In this document: piece by piece, positions 1 to 8,257 of the stretch
Layout: each line of letters starts with the position of its first letter
How positions within the stretch are numbered: the first letter of the stretch is position 1
From: Streptomyces sp. SID8374
Lineage (GTDB): Bacteria > Actinomycetota > Actinomycetes > Streptomycetales > Streptomycetaceae
Assembly (NCBI RefSeq): GCF_009865135.1
Contig: NZ_WWGH01000001.1
Span: forward strand, 1,302,001-1,366,000
Direction of reading: 5' to 3'
Length of the DNA: 64,000 bases
Position numbers and translations under genes: made by a program
Notes under the pieces: generated by a model
What the model was told of the DNA's origin: nothing
Databases searched by the model: none
Seen by the model: only the letters and a program-made list of their open reading frames with translations

Positions 1-679
1 GGATCGTCTCCTCGGTGAGGCCGGTGGCGTGTTCGATGCAGTCGATGCCCGCCTCGACCAGGTCCCGCAGCGCGGCCTCGGCGAAGCAGTGCGCGGTGAC
101 CCGGGCGCCCAGCCGGTGCGCCTCCGCGATGGCCGCCTCGACCTCGCCGCGCGGCCAGCAGGCGGTCAGGTCGCCCGCGTCCCGGTCGATCCAGTCCCCC
201 ACCAGCTTGACCCAGCCGTCGCCGCGCCGGGCCTCCCGGGCGACGTACGCGACGAGGTCGCCGGGCTCGATCTCATGGGCGTAGTTGCGGATGTAGCGGC
301 GGGTCCTGGCGATGTGGCGGCCGGCCCTGATGATCTTCGGCAGGTCCTCGCGGTCGTCGATCCAGCGGGTGTCGGAGGGCGATCCGGCGTCCCGGATGAG
401 CAGGGTCCCGGCCTCCCGGTCGGTGAGCGCCTGCTTCTCGGCGGTCGCCGCGTCGACCGGGCCGTGCCGGTCCAGGCCCACATGGCAGTGCGCGTCGACG
501 AGGCCGGGCAGCGCCCAGCCCGTGACCGTCTCCGCGCGGTCCGCGCCCGGCGGCCGCTCGTAGGTGATCCGCCCGTCGACGGCCCACAGTTCCTCGCGCA
601 CCTCGTCCGGGCCGACGAGGACCCGACCCTTCACCCGCAGCACCCGCTGCCCGTCCCGACCGCTCACCTGATCACTCAT
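1..679 (-). CDS. Amidohydrolase family protein (3' part cut off by the window edge)
   Basis: The reading frame starts at ATG 679 (MSDQVSGRDG) and runs off the left edge without a stop, so only about 226 residues are visible. The segment LPGLVDAHCHVGLD carries the HxH metal-binding motif at the start of an amidohydrolase TIM barrel, preceded by the small beta-sandwich typical of imidazolonepropionase/dihydroorotase-like enzymes. A later HCF segment supplies a further histidine. The family hydrolyses C-N bonds using one or two metal ions; the substrate cannot be read from this fragment. It diverges from the aminotransferase starting at 756, with 76 bp between the two starts. Confidence 0.8.
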   Translation of the reverse strand, partial: MSDQVSGRDGQRVLRVKGRVLVGPDEVREELWAVDGRITYERPPGADRAETVTGWALPGLVDAHCHVGLDRHGPVDAATAEKQALTDREAGTLLIRDAGSPSDTRWIDDREDLPKIIRAGRHIARTRRYIRNYAHEIEPGDLVAYVAREARRGDGWVKLVGDWIDRDAGDLTACWPRGEVEAAIAEAHRLGARVTAHCFAEAALRDLVEAGIDCIEHATGLTEETI

Positions 680-755
680 AGGCGGCACTGTACGAGGCCC
701 TCGGTAGGCTGCTGGAGCCTGTCGACCGCCGACCGAACCCGAAGAGAGCCCCACC

Positions 756-1862
756 GTGACGCACCCCTTCCTCGACCTCCCCCCGCTGACCGCCGCGCAC
801 TTCGCGGCCATCGAGAGGCGGGTGGCCGCGCTCCTCGCCACCGAGCAGGACGTCGTCATCACGCAGGGCGAGGCGCTGCTGCCGCTGGAGGGCTGCATCC
901 GCGGCGGCGCCCGGCCCGGTTCGACCGCGCTGAACGTGGTCACGGGCCCGTACGGGCAGACCTTCGGCAACTGGCTGCGGGACTGCGGCGCCCAGGTCGT
1001 CGACCTCACCGTGCCCTTCCACACCGCCGTGACGGCCGCCCAGGTCGCCGAGGCGCTCGCCGAGCACCCGGAGATCGGCTTCGTCTCCCTGGTGCACGCG
1101 GAGGCGGCGACCGGCAACACCAACCCGGTCGCGGAGATCGGTGAGGTGGTCCGGGCGCACGGGGCGCTGTTCATGCTGGACGCGGTCGCCTCGGTGGCCG
1201 CCGAGCCGCTGCTGCCGGACGCCTGGGGCGTGGACCTGTGCGTGATCGGCGCGCAGAAGGCGATGGGCGGCCCGGCCGGGGTGTCGGCGGTCTCGGTGAG
1301 CGGGCGGGCCTGGGAGCGGATCGCCGCCAACCCGGCCGCCCCGCGCCGCTCGTACCTCTCGCTGCTGGACTGGAAGGAGCGCTGGATCGACGCGGGCCGC
1401 AAGGCGCTGCCGCACGCTCCGGCGCAGCTGGAGATGCTGGGTCTGGAGGCGTGCCTGGAGCGGATCGAGGAGGACGGCCTGGACGACGTGATGGCCCGCC
1501 ATGCCGCGGCCGCGGCGGCGACCCGGGTGGGCGCGGTGGCGCTGGGCGGCGGTCTGGAGCCGTACGTCCACGAGGCGCGGGACGCCGCTCCGGTGGCCAC
1601 GACGCTGCGCGTCCCGGCGGGGACCGACGCCTCGGCGCTGGTCGCGCGGGCACTGGAGCTGGAGCACACGCTGCCGCTCGTCGCGGGCGGCGGGGCGCTC
1701 TCCAAGGAGATGATCCGGGTCAATCATTACGGTGCGGATGCGACGCGGAACGCGGTGCTGTCCTCGCTCGCGGCTCTGGGGGCGGCGCTGGCCGCTACGG
1801 GCCGGCAGGTCGACTTCGAGGCTGCCCGTCGCGCGGTGACGGAAACCTCTCCGGGCCTCTGA
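756..1862 (+). CDS. PLP-dependent class V aminotransferase (alanine-glyoxylate/serine-pyruvate type)
   Basis: A 368-residue protein starting at GTG 756. Fold-type I PLP motifs are visible: LDAVASV with Asp142 for the pyridine nitrogen and IGAQKAMGG with Lys168 as the likely Schiff-base lysine. Family members move amino groups between small amino and keto acids such as serine, alanine and glyoxylate. The exact substrates here are not evident. It lies 308 bp before ectA, but a strong hairpin directly after its stop argues that it is a separate transcription unit. Confidence 0.8.
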   Translation: MTHPFLDLPPLTAAHFAAIERRVAALLATEQDVVITQGEALLPLEGCIRGGARPGSTALNVVTGPYGQTFGNWLRDCGAQVVDLTVPFHTAVTAAQVAEALAEHPEIGFVSLVHAEAATGNTNPVAEIGEVVRAHGALFMLDAVASVAAEPLLPDAWGVDLCVIGAQKAMGGPAGVSAVSVSGRAWERIAANPAAPRRSYLSLLDWKERWIDAGRKALPHAPAQLEMLGLEACLERIEEDGLDDVMARHAAAAAATRVGAVALGGGLEPYVHEARDAAPVATTLRVPAGTDASALVARALELEHTLPLVAGGGALSKEMIRVNHYGADATRNAVLSSLAALGAALAATGRQVDFEAARRAVTETSPGL

Positions 1863-1869
1863 TATTCAT

Positions 1870-1909
1870 AATGCGGGGAGCTGCTTTATCGAAAGCAGCT
1901 CCCCGCATT
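1870..1909. terminator. Perfect 18-bp stem-loop terminator
   Basis: Two perfectly complementary 18-nt arms (1870-1887 and 1892-1909) flank the loop ATCG, starting 8 bp after the aminotransferase stop. There is no long T run, as is usual for Streptomyces terminators. It insulates the aminotransferase from the ectoine operon. Confidence 0.85.
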
Positions 1910-2170
1910 CTTCTGCCCGCTTTCCCTCCCGCTAAACGCGGAAGTTTTTTCGGGGCTCGAACTTCATGATTCGGACACGTCTCAGAGGAGTTACAACCCT
2001 GTGACCGACTCCACACGAGCGGCGTTATGCCCGAAAAATTCGGGACAAAGAGTGCGAAATCGTACCCGGATTCGGGCGGATCTCGCGCACGCCTGATAAC
2101 ACATGGAGGCGCTCCACCCAACCCTCTGCCTCGATGCAATTTAGAAATTTGCTGGGTAAATTCAATTCGC
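1910..2170 (+). promoter_or_regulatory. ect operon leader/promoter region with AT-rich dyad
   Basis: This 260-bp gene-free stretch precedes ectA. It holds a small dyad CCCGAA-AAA-TTCGGG at 2030-2044 and, just before the ectA start, an AT-rich island (2138-2167) with AATT/ATTT half-sites arranged as a dyad. That base composition is unlike everything around it and suggests promoter or operator function. No convincing -35/-10 pair and no good Shine-Dalgarno sequence are visible. The regulator is unknown. Confidence 0.4.
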
Positions 2171-2701
2171 ATGACCGCCGCACCAGCAGATTTTGCCCGT
2201 GCCCGAAGCGAATTCCTGAGTATCGACACGCCGCGAGTGGAGGACGGAGCCGCGATCTGGCGCATCGCCCGCGACTCCCAGGTCCTGGACCTGAACTCCT
2301 CGTACAGCTACCTGCTGTGGTGTCGTGACTTCGCCGCGACGTCCGTCGTCGCCCGTGACGAGGAGGGCGAGCCGATCGCCTTCGTCACCGGCTACATCCG
2401 GCCCGACCGCCCCGAGACCCTCGTCGTCTGGCAGGTGGCCGTCGACCAGGCACATCGCGGCAAGGGACTGGCCGCCACCCTGCTGGACGCGCTGACCGCC
2501 CGGGTCGCCGCCGACCAGGGGCTCTCCTGTGTCGAGACGACGATCACCCCGGACAACACCGCGTCCGACCGGCTGTTCACGTCCTACGCCCAGCGGCACG
2601 ACGTAGCCCTGGAGCAGGAGGTCCTCTTCGACGGGGGGCTGTTCCCCGAGGGGACGCACCTGCCGGAGGTCCTGTACCGGATAGGCCCGTTCGCCGGCTG
2701 A
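2171..2701 (+). CDS. ectA: L-2,4-diaminobutyrate N-gamma-acetyltransferase EctA
   Basis: EctA acetylates L-2,4-diaminobutyrate with acetyl-CoA, the second step of ectoine synthesis. The 176-residue protein has the GNAT acetyl-CoA loop (QAHRGKGLAATLLDAL, about residues 95-110) and the EctA-typical C-terminal segment LPEVLYRIGPF. ATG 2171 was chosen because MTAAPADF gives the usual family length. An in-frame ATG at 2027 would add 48 residues without family character. There is no clear ribosome-binding site before 2171, which is odd for the first gene of this operon. ectB follows after 185 bp. Confidence 0.92.
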   Translation: MTAAPADFARARSEFLSIDTPRVEDGAAIWRIARDSQVLDLNSSYSYLLWCRDFAATSVVARDEEGEPIAFVTGYIRPDRPETLVVWQVAVDQAHRGKGLAATLLDALTARVAADQGLSCVETTITPDNTASDRLFTSYAQRHDVALEQEVLFDGGLFPEGTHLPEVLYRIGPFAG

Positions 2702-2886
2702 GGCGCCCGACCCATCCGAGCAGCCCCGTGAGCCACCCGTTCACGGCCCGGCGTACCTGACCCGTACGTCCGGTCCCCCACGACTTTTCGCGCCGGCCGA
2801 CCATCCGGCGCGGTCCCGGCCGCCTCCGTGCGGCAGGGAGCACCGACCACATCGCCCGTCACACCCCCTCACGCAGGAGATCCGCT

Positions 2887-4149
2887 GTGACCATCACCCC
2901 GCCCGCACTGAGCGTCTTCGAGACCCTGGAGTCGGAGGTCCGTAGCTACTGCCGCGGCTGGCCCGCCGTGTTCGACCGGGCCCAGGGCGCCCGGCTGACC
3001 GACGAGGACGGCCACACCTACCTGGACTTCTTCGCCGGGGCCGGCTCGCTCAACTACGGCCACAACAACCCGGTGCTGAAACGAGCGCTGATCGACTACA
3101 TCGAGCGCGACGGCATCACCCACGGCCTGGACATGGCGACCACCGCCAAGCGCGCCTTCCTGGAGACGTTCCAGAACGTCATCCTGCGCCCGCGCGACCT
3201 CCCGTACAAGGTCATGTTCCCCGGCCCGACGGGCACCAACGCCGTCGAGTCGGCCCTGAAGCTGGCCCGCAAGGTCAAGGGCCGCGAGTCGGTCGTCTCG
3301 TTCACCAACGCCTTCCACGGCATGTCGCTGGGCTCGCTCGCCGTCACCGGCAACGCGTTCAAGCGGGCCGGCGCCGGCATCCCGCTGGTGCACGGCACGC
3401 CGATGCCGTTCGACAACTACTTCGACGGCACCGTCCCGGACTTCCTGTGGTTCGAGCGGCTCCTCGAGGACCAGGGCTCCGGGCTGAACAAGCCCGCCGC
3501 CGTGATCGTGGAGACGGTCCAGGGCGAGGGCGGCATCAACGTGGCCCGCGCCGAGTGGCTGCGCGCGCTCCAGGAGCTGTGCCACCGCCAGGACATGCTG
3601 CTGATCGTCGACGACATCCAGATGGGCTGCGGCCGTACCGGCGGCTTCTTCTCCTTCGAGGAGGCCGGCATCGTCCCGGACATCGTCACGCTGTCGAAGT
3701 CCATCAGCGGTTACGGCCTGCCCATGTCGCTGTGCCTGTTCAAGCCGGAGCTGGACATCTGGGAGCCGGGCGAGCACAACGGCACCTTCCGCGGCAACAA
3801 CCCGGCCTTCGTGACGGCCGCCGCCGCACTCCAGGCGTACTGGGCCGACGGTCAGATGGAGAAGCAGACCCTGGCCCGCGGCGAGCAGGTGGAGCAGGCG
3901 CTGCTGGCCATCTGCGCCGAGGAGCCGACCGCGCAGTTCCGCGGCCGCGGTCTGGTCTGGGGCATGGAGTTCCAGGACCCGGCGCGCGCCTCCGCGGTCT
4001 GCGCCCGCGCCTTCGAGCTGGGGCTCCTGCTGGAGACCTCCGGCCCGCAGAGCGAGGTCGTCAAGCTGCTGCCGCCGCTGACCGTCACCCCCGACGAGCT
4101 GGACGAGGGCCTGCGCACGCTGGCCCGCTGCGTCCGCGAGACGGCCTGA
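2887..4149 (+). CDS. ectB: L-2,4-diaminobutyrate--2-oxoglutarate transaminase EctB
   Basis: EctB converts aspartate semialdehyde to L-2,4-diaminobutyrate using glutamate, the first committed step of ectoine synthesis. The protein has 420 residues, the normal family length, and starts at GTG 2887 behind AGGAGA. It is a class III aminotransferase: [16 protein letters not shown] binds the PLP phosphate, [12 protein letters not shown] (about 241-252) contains the ring-nitrogen aspartate, and LSKSISGYG places the Schiff-base lysine at 271. It is the second gene of ectABCD. Confidence 0.95.
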   Translation: MTITPPALSVFETLESEVRSYCRGWPAVFDRAQGARLTDEDGHTYLDFFAGAGSLNYGHNNPVLKRALIDYIERDGITHGLDMATTAKRAFLETFQNVILRPRDLPYKVMFPGPTGTNAVESALKLARKVKGRESVVSFTNAFHGMSLGSLAVTGNAFKRAGAGIPLVHGTPMPFDNYFDGTVPDFLWFERLLEDQGSGLNKPAAVIVETVQGEGGINVARAEWLRALQELCHRQDMLLIVDDIQMGCGRTGGFFSFEEAGIVPDIVTLSKSISGYGLPMSLCLFKPELDIWEPGEHNGTFRGNNPAFVTAAAALQAYWADGQMEKQTLARGEQVEQALLAICAEEPTAQFRGRGLVWGMEFQDPARASAVCARAFELGLLLETSGPQSEVVKLLPPLTVTPDELDEGLRTLARCVRETA

Positions 4150-4234
4150 CCCGGCGAGTCCGGGGCAGGCGAGAAGTAAAGCCCCGGGCCTCATGGGGCC
4201 CGGGGCGGCATTCGAGAGAAAGGCACTGCTCACC

Positions 4235-4633
4235 GTGATCGTCCGATCGTTCAAGGACATCGAGAACACCGACCGGCATGTGAAGGCCGCGTCCGGCACC
4301 TGGGAGAGCAAGCGCATCGTGCTCGCCAAGGAGAAGGTGGGCTTCTCGCTCCACGAGACCGTGCTCTACGCGGGCACCGAGACCTCCATGTGGTACGCGA
4401 ACCACATCGAGGCGGTCCTGTGCACCGAGGGCGAGGCCGAGCTCACCAACGACGAGACCGGCGAGACCCACTGGATCTCCCCCGGCACGATGTACCTGCT
4501 GGACGGGCATGAGCGGCACACCCTGCGGCCCAAGACCGACTTCCGCTGCGTGTGCGTCTTCAACCCTCCCGTCACCGGACGGGAGGACCATGACGAGAAC
4601 GGTGTCTACCCACTGCTGACCGAGGAGGCCTGA
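4235..4633 (+). CDS. ectC: L-ectoine synthase EctC
   Basis: EctC closes N-gamma-acetyl-diaminobutyrate to the cyclic solute ectoine. The 132-residue cupin matches the family length, with [15 protein letters not shown] at the N terminus and the barrel segments [19 protein letters not shown] and [17 protein letters not shown] 4235 was chosen because it yields the conserved N terminus and has GAAAGG upstream. An upstream in-frame GTG/ATG extension lacks family character. The stop lies 5 bp before the ectD start, so the two are surely co-transcribed. Confidence 0.93.
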   Translation: MIVRSFKDIENTDRHVKAASGTWESKRIVLAKEKVGFSLHETVLYAGTETSMWYANHIEAVLCTEGEAELTNDETGETHWISPGTMYLLDGHERHTLRPKTDFRCVCVFNPPVTGREDHDENGVYPLLTEEA

Positions 4634-4638
4634 ACCGT

Positions 4639-5532
4639 ATGACCACCGAAGTACGCGCCGATCTGTACCCCTCGCGCGGCGCCGCCGAGATGACCACTCC
4701 CCGCCAGGACCCGGTCATCTGGTCCGCGCCGGGCGCACCGGGCCCGATCGCCGCCAAGGATCTCCAGGGATACGAGCACGACGGCTTCCTCACCGTCGAC
4801 CAGCTCATCACCCCCGACGAGGTCGCCGTCTACCGGGCGGAGCTGGACCGGCTGGTCGCCGACCCGCTGATCCGGGCCGACGAGCGCTCCATCGTGGAGA
4901 AGCAGTCGCAGAACGTGCGGTCCGTCTTCGAGGTCCACAAGATCAGCGAGGTCTTCGCCGGGCTGGTCCGCGACGAGCGGGTGGTGGGCCGCGCCCGCCA
5001 GATCCTGGGCTCGGACGTGTACGTCCACCAGTCCCGTATCAATGTGAAGCCGGGCTTCGGCGCCTCGGGCTTCTACTGGCACTCGGACTTCGAGACGTGG
5101 CACGCCGAGGACGGGCTGCCGAACATGCGGACCGTCTCCGTGTCGATCGCGCTCACCGAGAACTTCGACACCAACGGCGGGCTGATGATCATGCCCGGTT
5201 CGCACAAGTCGTTCCTCGGCTGTGCGGGCGAGACGCCGAAGGACAACTACAAGAAGTCGCTCCAGATGCAGGACGCCGGCACCCCGTCCGACGAGGCGCT
5301 GACGAAGATGGCCGACCGCCACGGCATCAAGCTCTTCACGGGCAAGGCCGGTTCGGCGACCTGGTTCGACTGCAACGCCATGCACGGTTCGGGCGACAAC
5401 ATCACCCCGTACGCGCGCTCCAACGTCTTCATCGTCTTCAACAGCGTGGAGAACGAGGCGCAGGAGCCGTTCGCGGCGCCGATCCGCCGCCCCGAGTTCA
5501 TCGGGGCGCGGGACTTCACCCCGGTGAAGTAG
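4639..5532 (+). CDS. ectD: Ectoine hydroxylase EctD
   Basis: EctD is a non-heme Fe(II)/2-oxoglutarate dioxygenase that converts ectoine to 5-hydroxyectoine. The 297-residue protein shows FYWHSDFETWHAEDGLP, giving iron ligands His148 and Asp150, with the third ligand His249 in NAMHGSGDN and Arg260 in position to hold 2-oxoglutarate. A GAGGAGG ribosome-binding site overlaps the end of ectC. It is the last gene of the operon and is followed by a perfect hairpin. Its presence implies the strain can make both ectoine and hydroxyectoine. Confidence 0.95.
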   Translation: MTTEVRADLYPSRGAAEMTTPRQDPVIWSAPGAPGPIAAKDLQGYEHDGFLTVDQLITPDEVAVYRAELDRLVADPLIRADERSIVEKQSQNVRSVFEVHKISEVFAGLVRDERVVGRARQILGSDVYVHQSRINVKPGFGASGFYWHSDFETWHAEDGLPNMRTVSVSIALTENFDTNGGLMIMPGSHKSFLGCAGETPKDNYKKSLQMQDAGTPSDEALTKMADRHGIKLFTGKAGSATWFDCNAMHGSGDNITPYARSNVFIVFNSVENEAQEPFAAPIRRPEFIGARDFTPVK

Positions 5533-5549
5533 CGGCACACACAAGTGTG

Positions 5550-5583
5550 AAGGGCCCGGGACGGTACGCCGTCCCGGGCCCTT
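5550..5583. terminator. ect operon terminator hairpin
   Basis: Arms 5550-5564 and 5569-5583 are perfectly complementary over 15 bp around the loop TACG, 17 bp after the ectD stop. Confidence 0.88.
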
Positions 5584-5634
5584 GGCGCGTAACTCGCTGG
5601 ACCCCGCCACCGGCCACCGGCCAGGGTGGCGGCC

Positions 5635-6642
5635 ATGACTTCTCACGTACGGCACATCACCGTCGACTGTTCCGACGCCCATGCGCTCGGCACCTTCTGG
5701 TCCCAGGTGCTCGGCGCCCCGCTCGCCGCCGACGACTTCCCCGGCGACCCGGAGGCGCTGCTGGAGACCCCGGGCGCGGCGATCCTCTTCGTGCAGGGGC
5801 CCGACGCCAAGACCGCCAAGAACCGGCTCCACCTGGACGTCCAGCCGCAGGACCGCACCCGGGACGAGGAGGTGGAGCGGCTCCTCACGCTCGGCGCCAC
5901 GCTGGTGGGCGACCACCGGAAACCGGACGGGCGGGGGTGGGCGACGCTGGCGGACCCCGAGGGCAACGAGTTCTGCGTGGAGTGTTCCGCCGCCGAGCGG
6001 GCCGCGCTGAGCGGGACCCGGCTGCCGGTGACGGCCGACGATGTGACGGCCGCCGTCCGGCTCGCGGTGGACACGCTGGCCGGAGCCCCGGCGGAGGGCT
6101 GGGACCAGCCCGCCGGGACGCTGGAGTGGACGTGCTGGGAGACGGTGGAGCACCTGAGCGACGATCTCTTCGCGTACGCCGTCCAGTTGGGCCCGCGTAC
6201 GCCCCCGCTGGACGGCGAGGTGCCCTACCGGTGGGCCGCCGACCGGCAGGGCGGCCCGGCCAACGCGGTCTTCGCCGACCGGACGGCCGGGCCCGCCGGG
6301 CTGCTGGCGACCCTGGAGGCGAGCGGTGCGCTGCTGGCCTCGATGGCGCGGACGACCCCGCCCGAGGTGCGTTCGTACCACACCTACGGGGTCTCCGACC
6401 CGGAGGGCTTCGCCGCGATGGGCGTGGTGGAGACCCTGGTGCACACCCATGACCTGGCGGAGGGCCTGGGCCTGGAGTGGGCGCCGCCCGCCGGCCTCTG
6501 CGACCGGGTGCTGGCCCGGCTCTTCCCCGACGCCCCGGCGGGCGGCGACCGGTGGACCGTCCTGCTCTGGGCCACCGGCCGCGCCGAACTGCCGGACCAC
6601 CCGCGCCGCACCGCGTGGCGGTGGAACGGGGAGCCCCGGTAG
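5635..6642 (+). CDS. VOC (glyoxalase-like) domain fused to a maleylpyruvate isomerase/DinB-like domain
   Basis: A 335-residue two-domain protein. Residues 1 to about 118 form a glyoxalase-like VOC half with RHITVDCSDAHALGTFWSQVLG at the start and LADPEGNEFCVE at the end. Residues about 130-335 resemble the mycothiol-dependent maleylpyruvate isomerase/DinB four-helix family, with the helix WTCWETVEHLSDDL and the late motif HTHDLAEGLGL. ATG 5635 is preferred to a GTG three codons upstream. Both halves are common alone in actinomycetes, where they often act on thiol adducts; the substrate is unknown. It follows the ect terminator and appears monocistronic. Confidence 0.7.
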   Translation: MTSHVRHITVDCSDAHALGTFWSQVLGAPLAADDFPGDPEALLETPGAAILFVQGPDAKTAKNRLHLDVQPQDRTRDEEVERLLTLGATLVGDHRKPDGRGWATLADPEGNEFCVECSAAERAALSGTRLPVTADDVTAAVRLAVDTLAGAPAEGWDQPAGTLEWTCWETVEHLSDDLFAYAVQLGPRTPPLDGEVPYRWAADRQGGPANAVFADRTAGPAGLLATLEASGALLASMARTTPPEVRSYHTYGVSDPEGFAAMGVVETLVHTHDLAEGLGLEWAPPAGLCDRVLARLFPDAPAGGDRWTVLLWATGRAELPDHPRRTAWRWNGEPR

Positions 6643-6650
6643 AACCCCCC

Positions 6651-8219
6651 TCAGCGGTGGGAGAACCAGCGGGCGGCGGGCAGCAGCGTGGTGTCGTAGC
6701 CGAACAGGGCCTGGTTCTCCCACGCGTTGCCGGAGGCCGGGTCCTGCGGGTCCCAGCCGCTGCCGCGCACGGCGGTCCAGGACGGCTCCCAGTAGACGAC
6801 GCCCAGGCCGCGCCCGTTCGGGACGGCCTCCACCACGTTCATGACGTCCCGCAGGTTGGCGGCCTGCCCGGCGGGGGTGGCCGGGTAGCCCGGGGCGAGC
6901 TGGGAGGCGGTGGCGATGTTGTTCTCCAGCCCGTCGCCGTTGGCCAGGGTGTGCGCGTACGCGGTCTCGGCGACCAGGACCGGCTTGCCGTAGCGGGCGG
7001 CGGTGTCGTCCAGGTTGGTCTGGAGGGCGGAGAGCGGGCCGTGCCAGTAGCCGTAGTACGAGAGCGCCACGACGTCGAACGGGACGCGCTGGGCCACCGC
7101 GTTGTCGAACCACCAGCGGGTCCCGCCGTTGTCGCCGCCCTCGGCGAGGTGCAGCGCCACCCGCGTACCGGAGGAGACGGACTTCGCCGCGTTCGCGCCC
7201 GCGGTGAGCAGACCGGCCAGCTGCGGCCAGTTGGCGGTGGAGCCCTCGGGCCAGAGCATCCCGGCGTTGGTCTCGTTGCCGATCTGGACCATGTCGGCGG
7301 TGGTGCCCTGCGCCTTGAGGGCGTTCAGCACGTCGTACGTGTGGTCGTGGACGTCCCGCTTCAGCTGCTCGTAGCCGTGGCCCGCCCAGGCGGCGGGCTT
7401 GGTCTGGTGCCCCGGGTCGGCCCAGCGGTCGGAGTAGTGGAAGTCGATCAGGGTCTTCATCCCGAGGGCCTTGGCGCGCTTGGCCATGGCCAGGACGTGG
7501 GCCTTGTCGTTGTAGCCGTCGGCCGGGTTCACCCACACCTTGAGGCGGACGTAGTTCATGCCGGCGGCGCCCAGGATGCTCATCGCGTCACCGGTCGCGC
7601 CGCTCGCGTCGCGGTAACGGGCCCCGTACGCCTCGTTCTTCGGGAGCGTGGAGAGGTCGCCGCCCTTGACCGCCAGGCCGGTGGTGCCCGGGGTGAAGGT
7701 GATGTCGTCGAAGTTGGCCCACTGGCCCGCGCCCGCGTCGGAGTTGAGGCTGATGGTGCAGCCGCCGCCGGTGACCCGTACCGAGGTGACGACGCGGATC
7801 CAGGCGCCGTTCGCGGTGGCGGGCAGGTCGGTGCGCTGCTCGGCCGTACCGCAGTTGCGCAGGGCGATGTACGCGGCGTTCTGCCCGCCGCTGGAGCGGA
7901 CCCGCGCGCTCAGGGTGTACGTGCCGTCGGTGAGGCCGGTGAGGTACTGGTAGGTCTCCACGCGGTAGGCCGAGGCCGACCAGTGGCTGAGCCGGGTCGC
8001 GCCGGTGTGGCCGCCCGGCTCGGTGAAGGAGGCGGCGGTCTGGCCGGTGGGCGAGTAGGTGGACCAGCCCGTGGTGCCGGACTCGAAGCCGGGGTTGGCG
8101 GGGGTGGTGGCGGCATGGGCGCTGGGTGCGGGGAGTGCGGCCAGCAGCAGGGCGGCGAGGAGTGTCGCGGCGGCGGCTCTGCCGCGACGGGGGTGACGGC
8201 GGTGCGCAGTTCCGTACAT
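6651..8219 (-). CDS. Secreted arabinogalactan endo-beta-1,4-galactanase (GH53)
   Basis: A 522-residue exported enzyme. Residues 1-36 are a signal peptide (twin arginines, hydrophobic core, SAHA cleavage site). Residues about 37-180 form a carbohydrate-binding beta-sandwich starting NPGFESGTTGWS. The GH53 barrel starts near KGGDLSTLPKNEAYG. Catalytic acid/base Glu316 lies in IGNETNAG and nucleophile Glu418 in VLVAETAYAHT. GH53 enzymes cut beta-1,4-galactan side chains of pectin into galacto-oligosaccharides. It sits 38 bp downstream of the GH42 gene on the same strand, so the two form an operon opposite a sugar importer. Confidence 0.92.
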   Translation of the reverse strand: MYGTAHRRHPRRGRAAAATLLAALLLAALPAPSAHAATTPANPGFESGTTGWSTYSPTGQTAASFTEPGGHTGATRLSHWSASAYRVETYQYLTGLTDGTYTLSARVRSSGGQNAAYIALRNCGTAEQRTDLPATANGAWIRVVTSVRVTGGGCTISLNSDAGAGQWANFDDITFTPGTTGLAVKGGDLSTLPKNEAYGARYRDASGATGDAMSILGAAGMNYVRLKVWVNPADGYNDKAHVLAMAKRAKALGMKTLIDFHYSDRWADPGHQTKPAAWAGHGYEQLKRDVHDHTYDVLNALKAQGTTADMVQIGNETNAGMLWPEGSTANWPQLAGLLTAGANAAKSVSSGTRVALHLAEGGDNGGTRWWFDNAVAQRVPFDVVALSYYGYWHGPLSALQTNLDDTAARYGKPVLVAETAYAHTLANGDGLENNIATASQLAPGYPATPAGQAANLRDVMNVVEAVPNGRGLGVVYWEPSWTAVRGSGWDPQDPASGNAWENQALFGYDTTLLPAARWFSHR

Positions 8220-8257
8220 GGTCGATGTCCCTTCGACTGTGCGGGGGGCTTCCGGGG

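Noticed and set aside
2027..2170. 48-codon N-terminal extension of EctA
   Set aside because: The extension has no EctA-like sequence and would include the AT-rich dyad; family length supports ATG 2171.
4606..7536. Very long minus-strand open frame across ectD and the VOC fusion gene
   Set aside because: It lies antisense to well-supported genes and its arginine/proline/glycine-rich translation is the usual mirror of high third-position GC.
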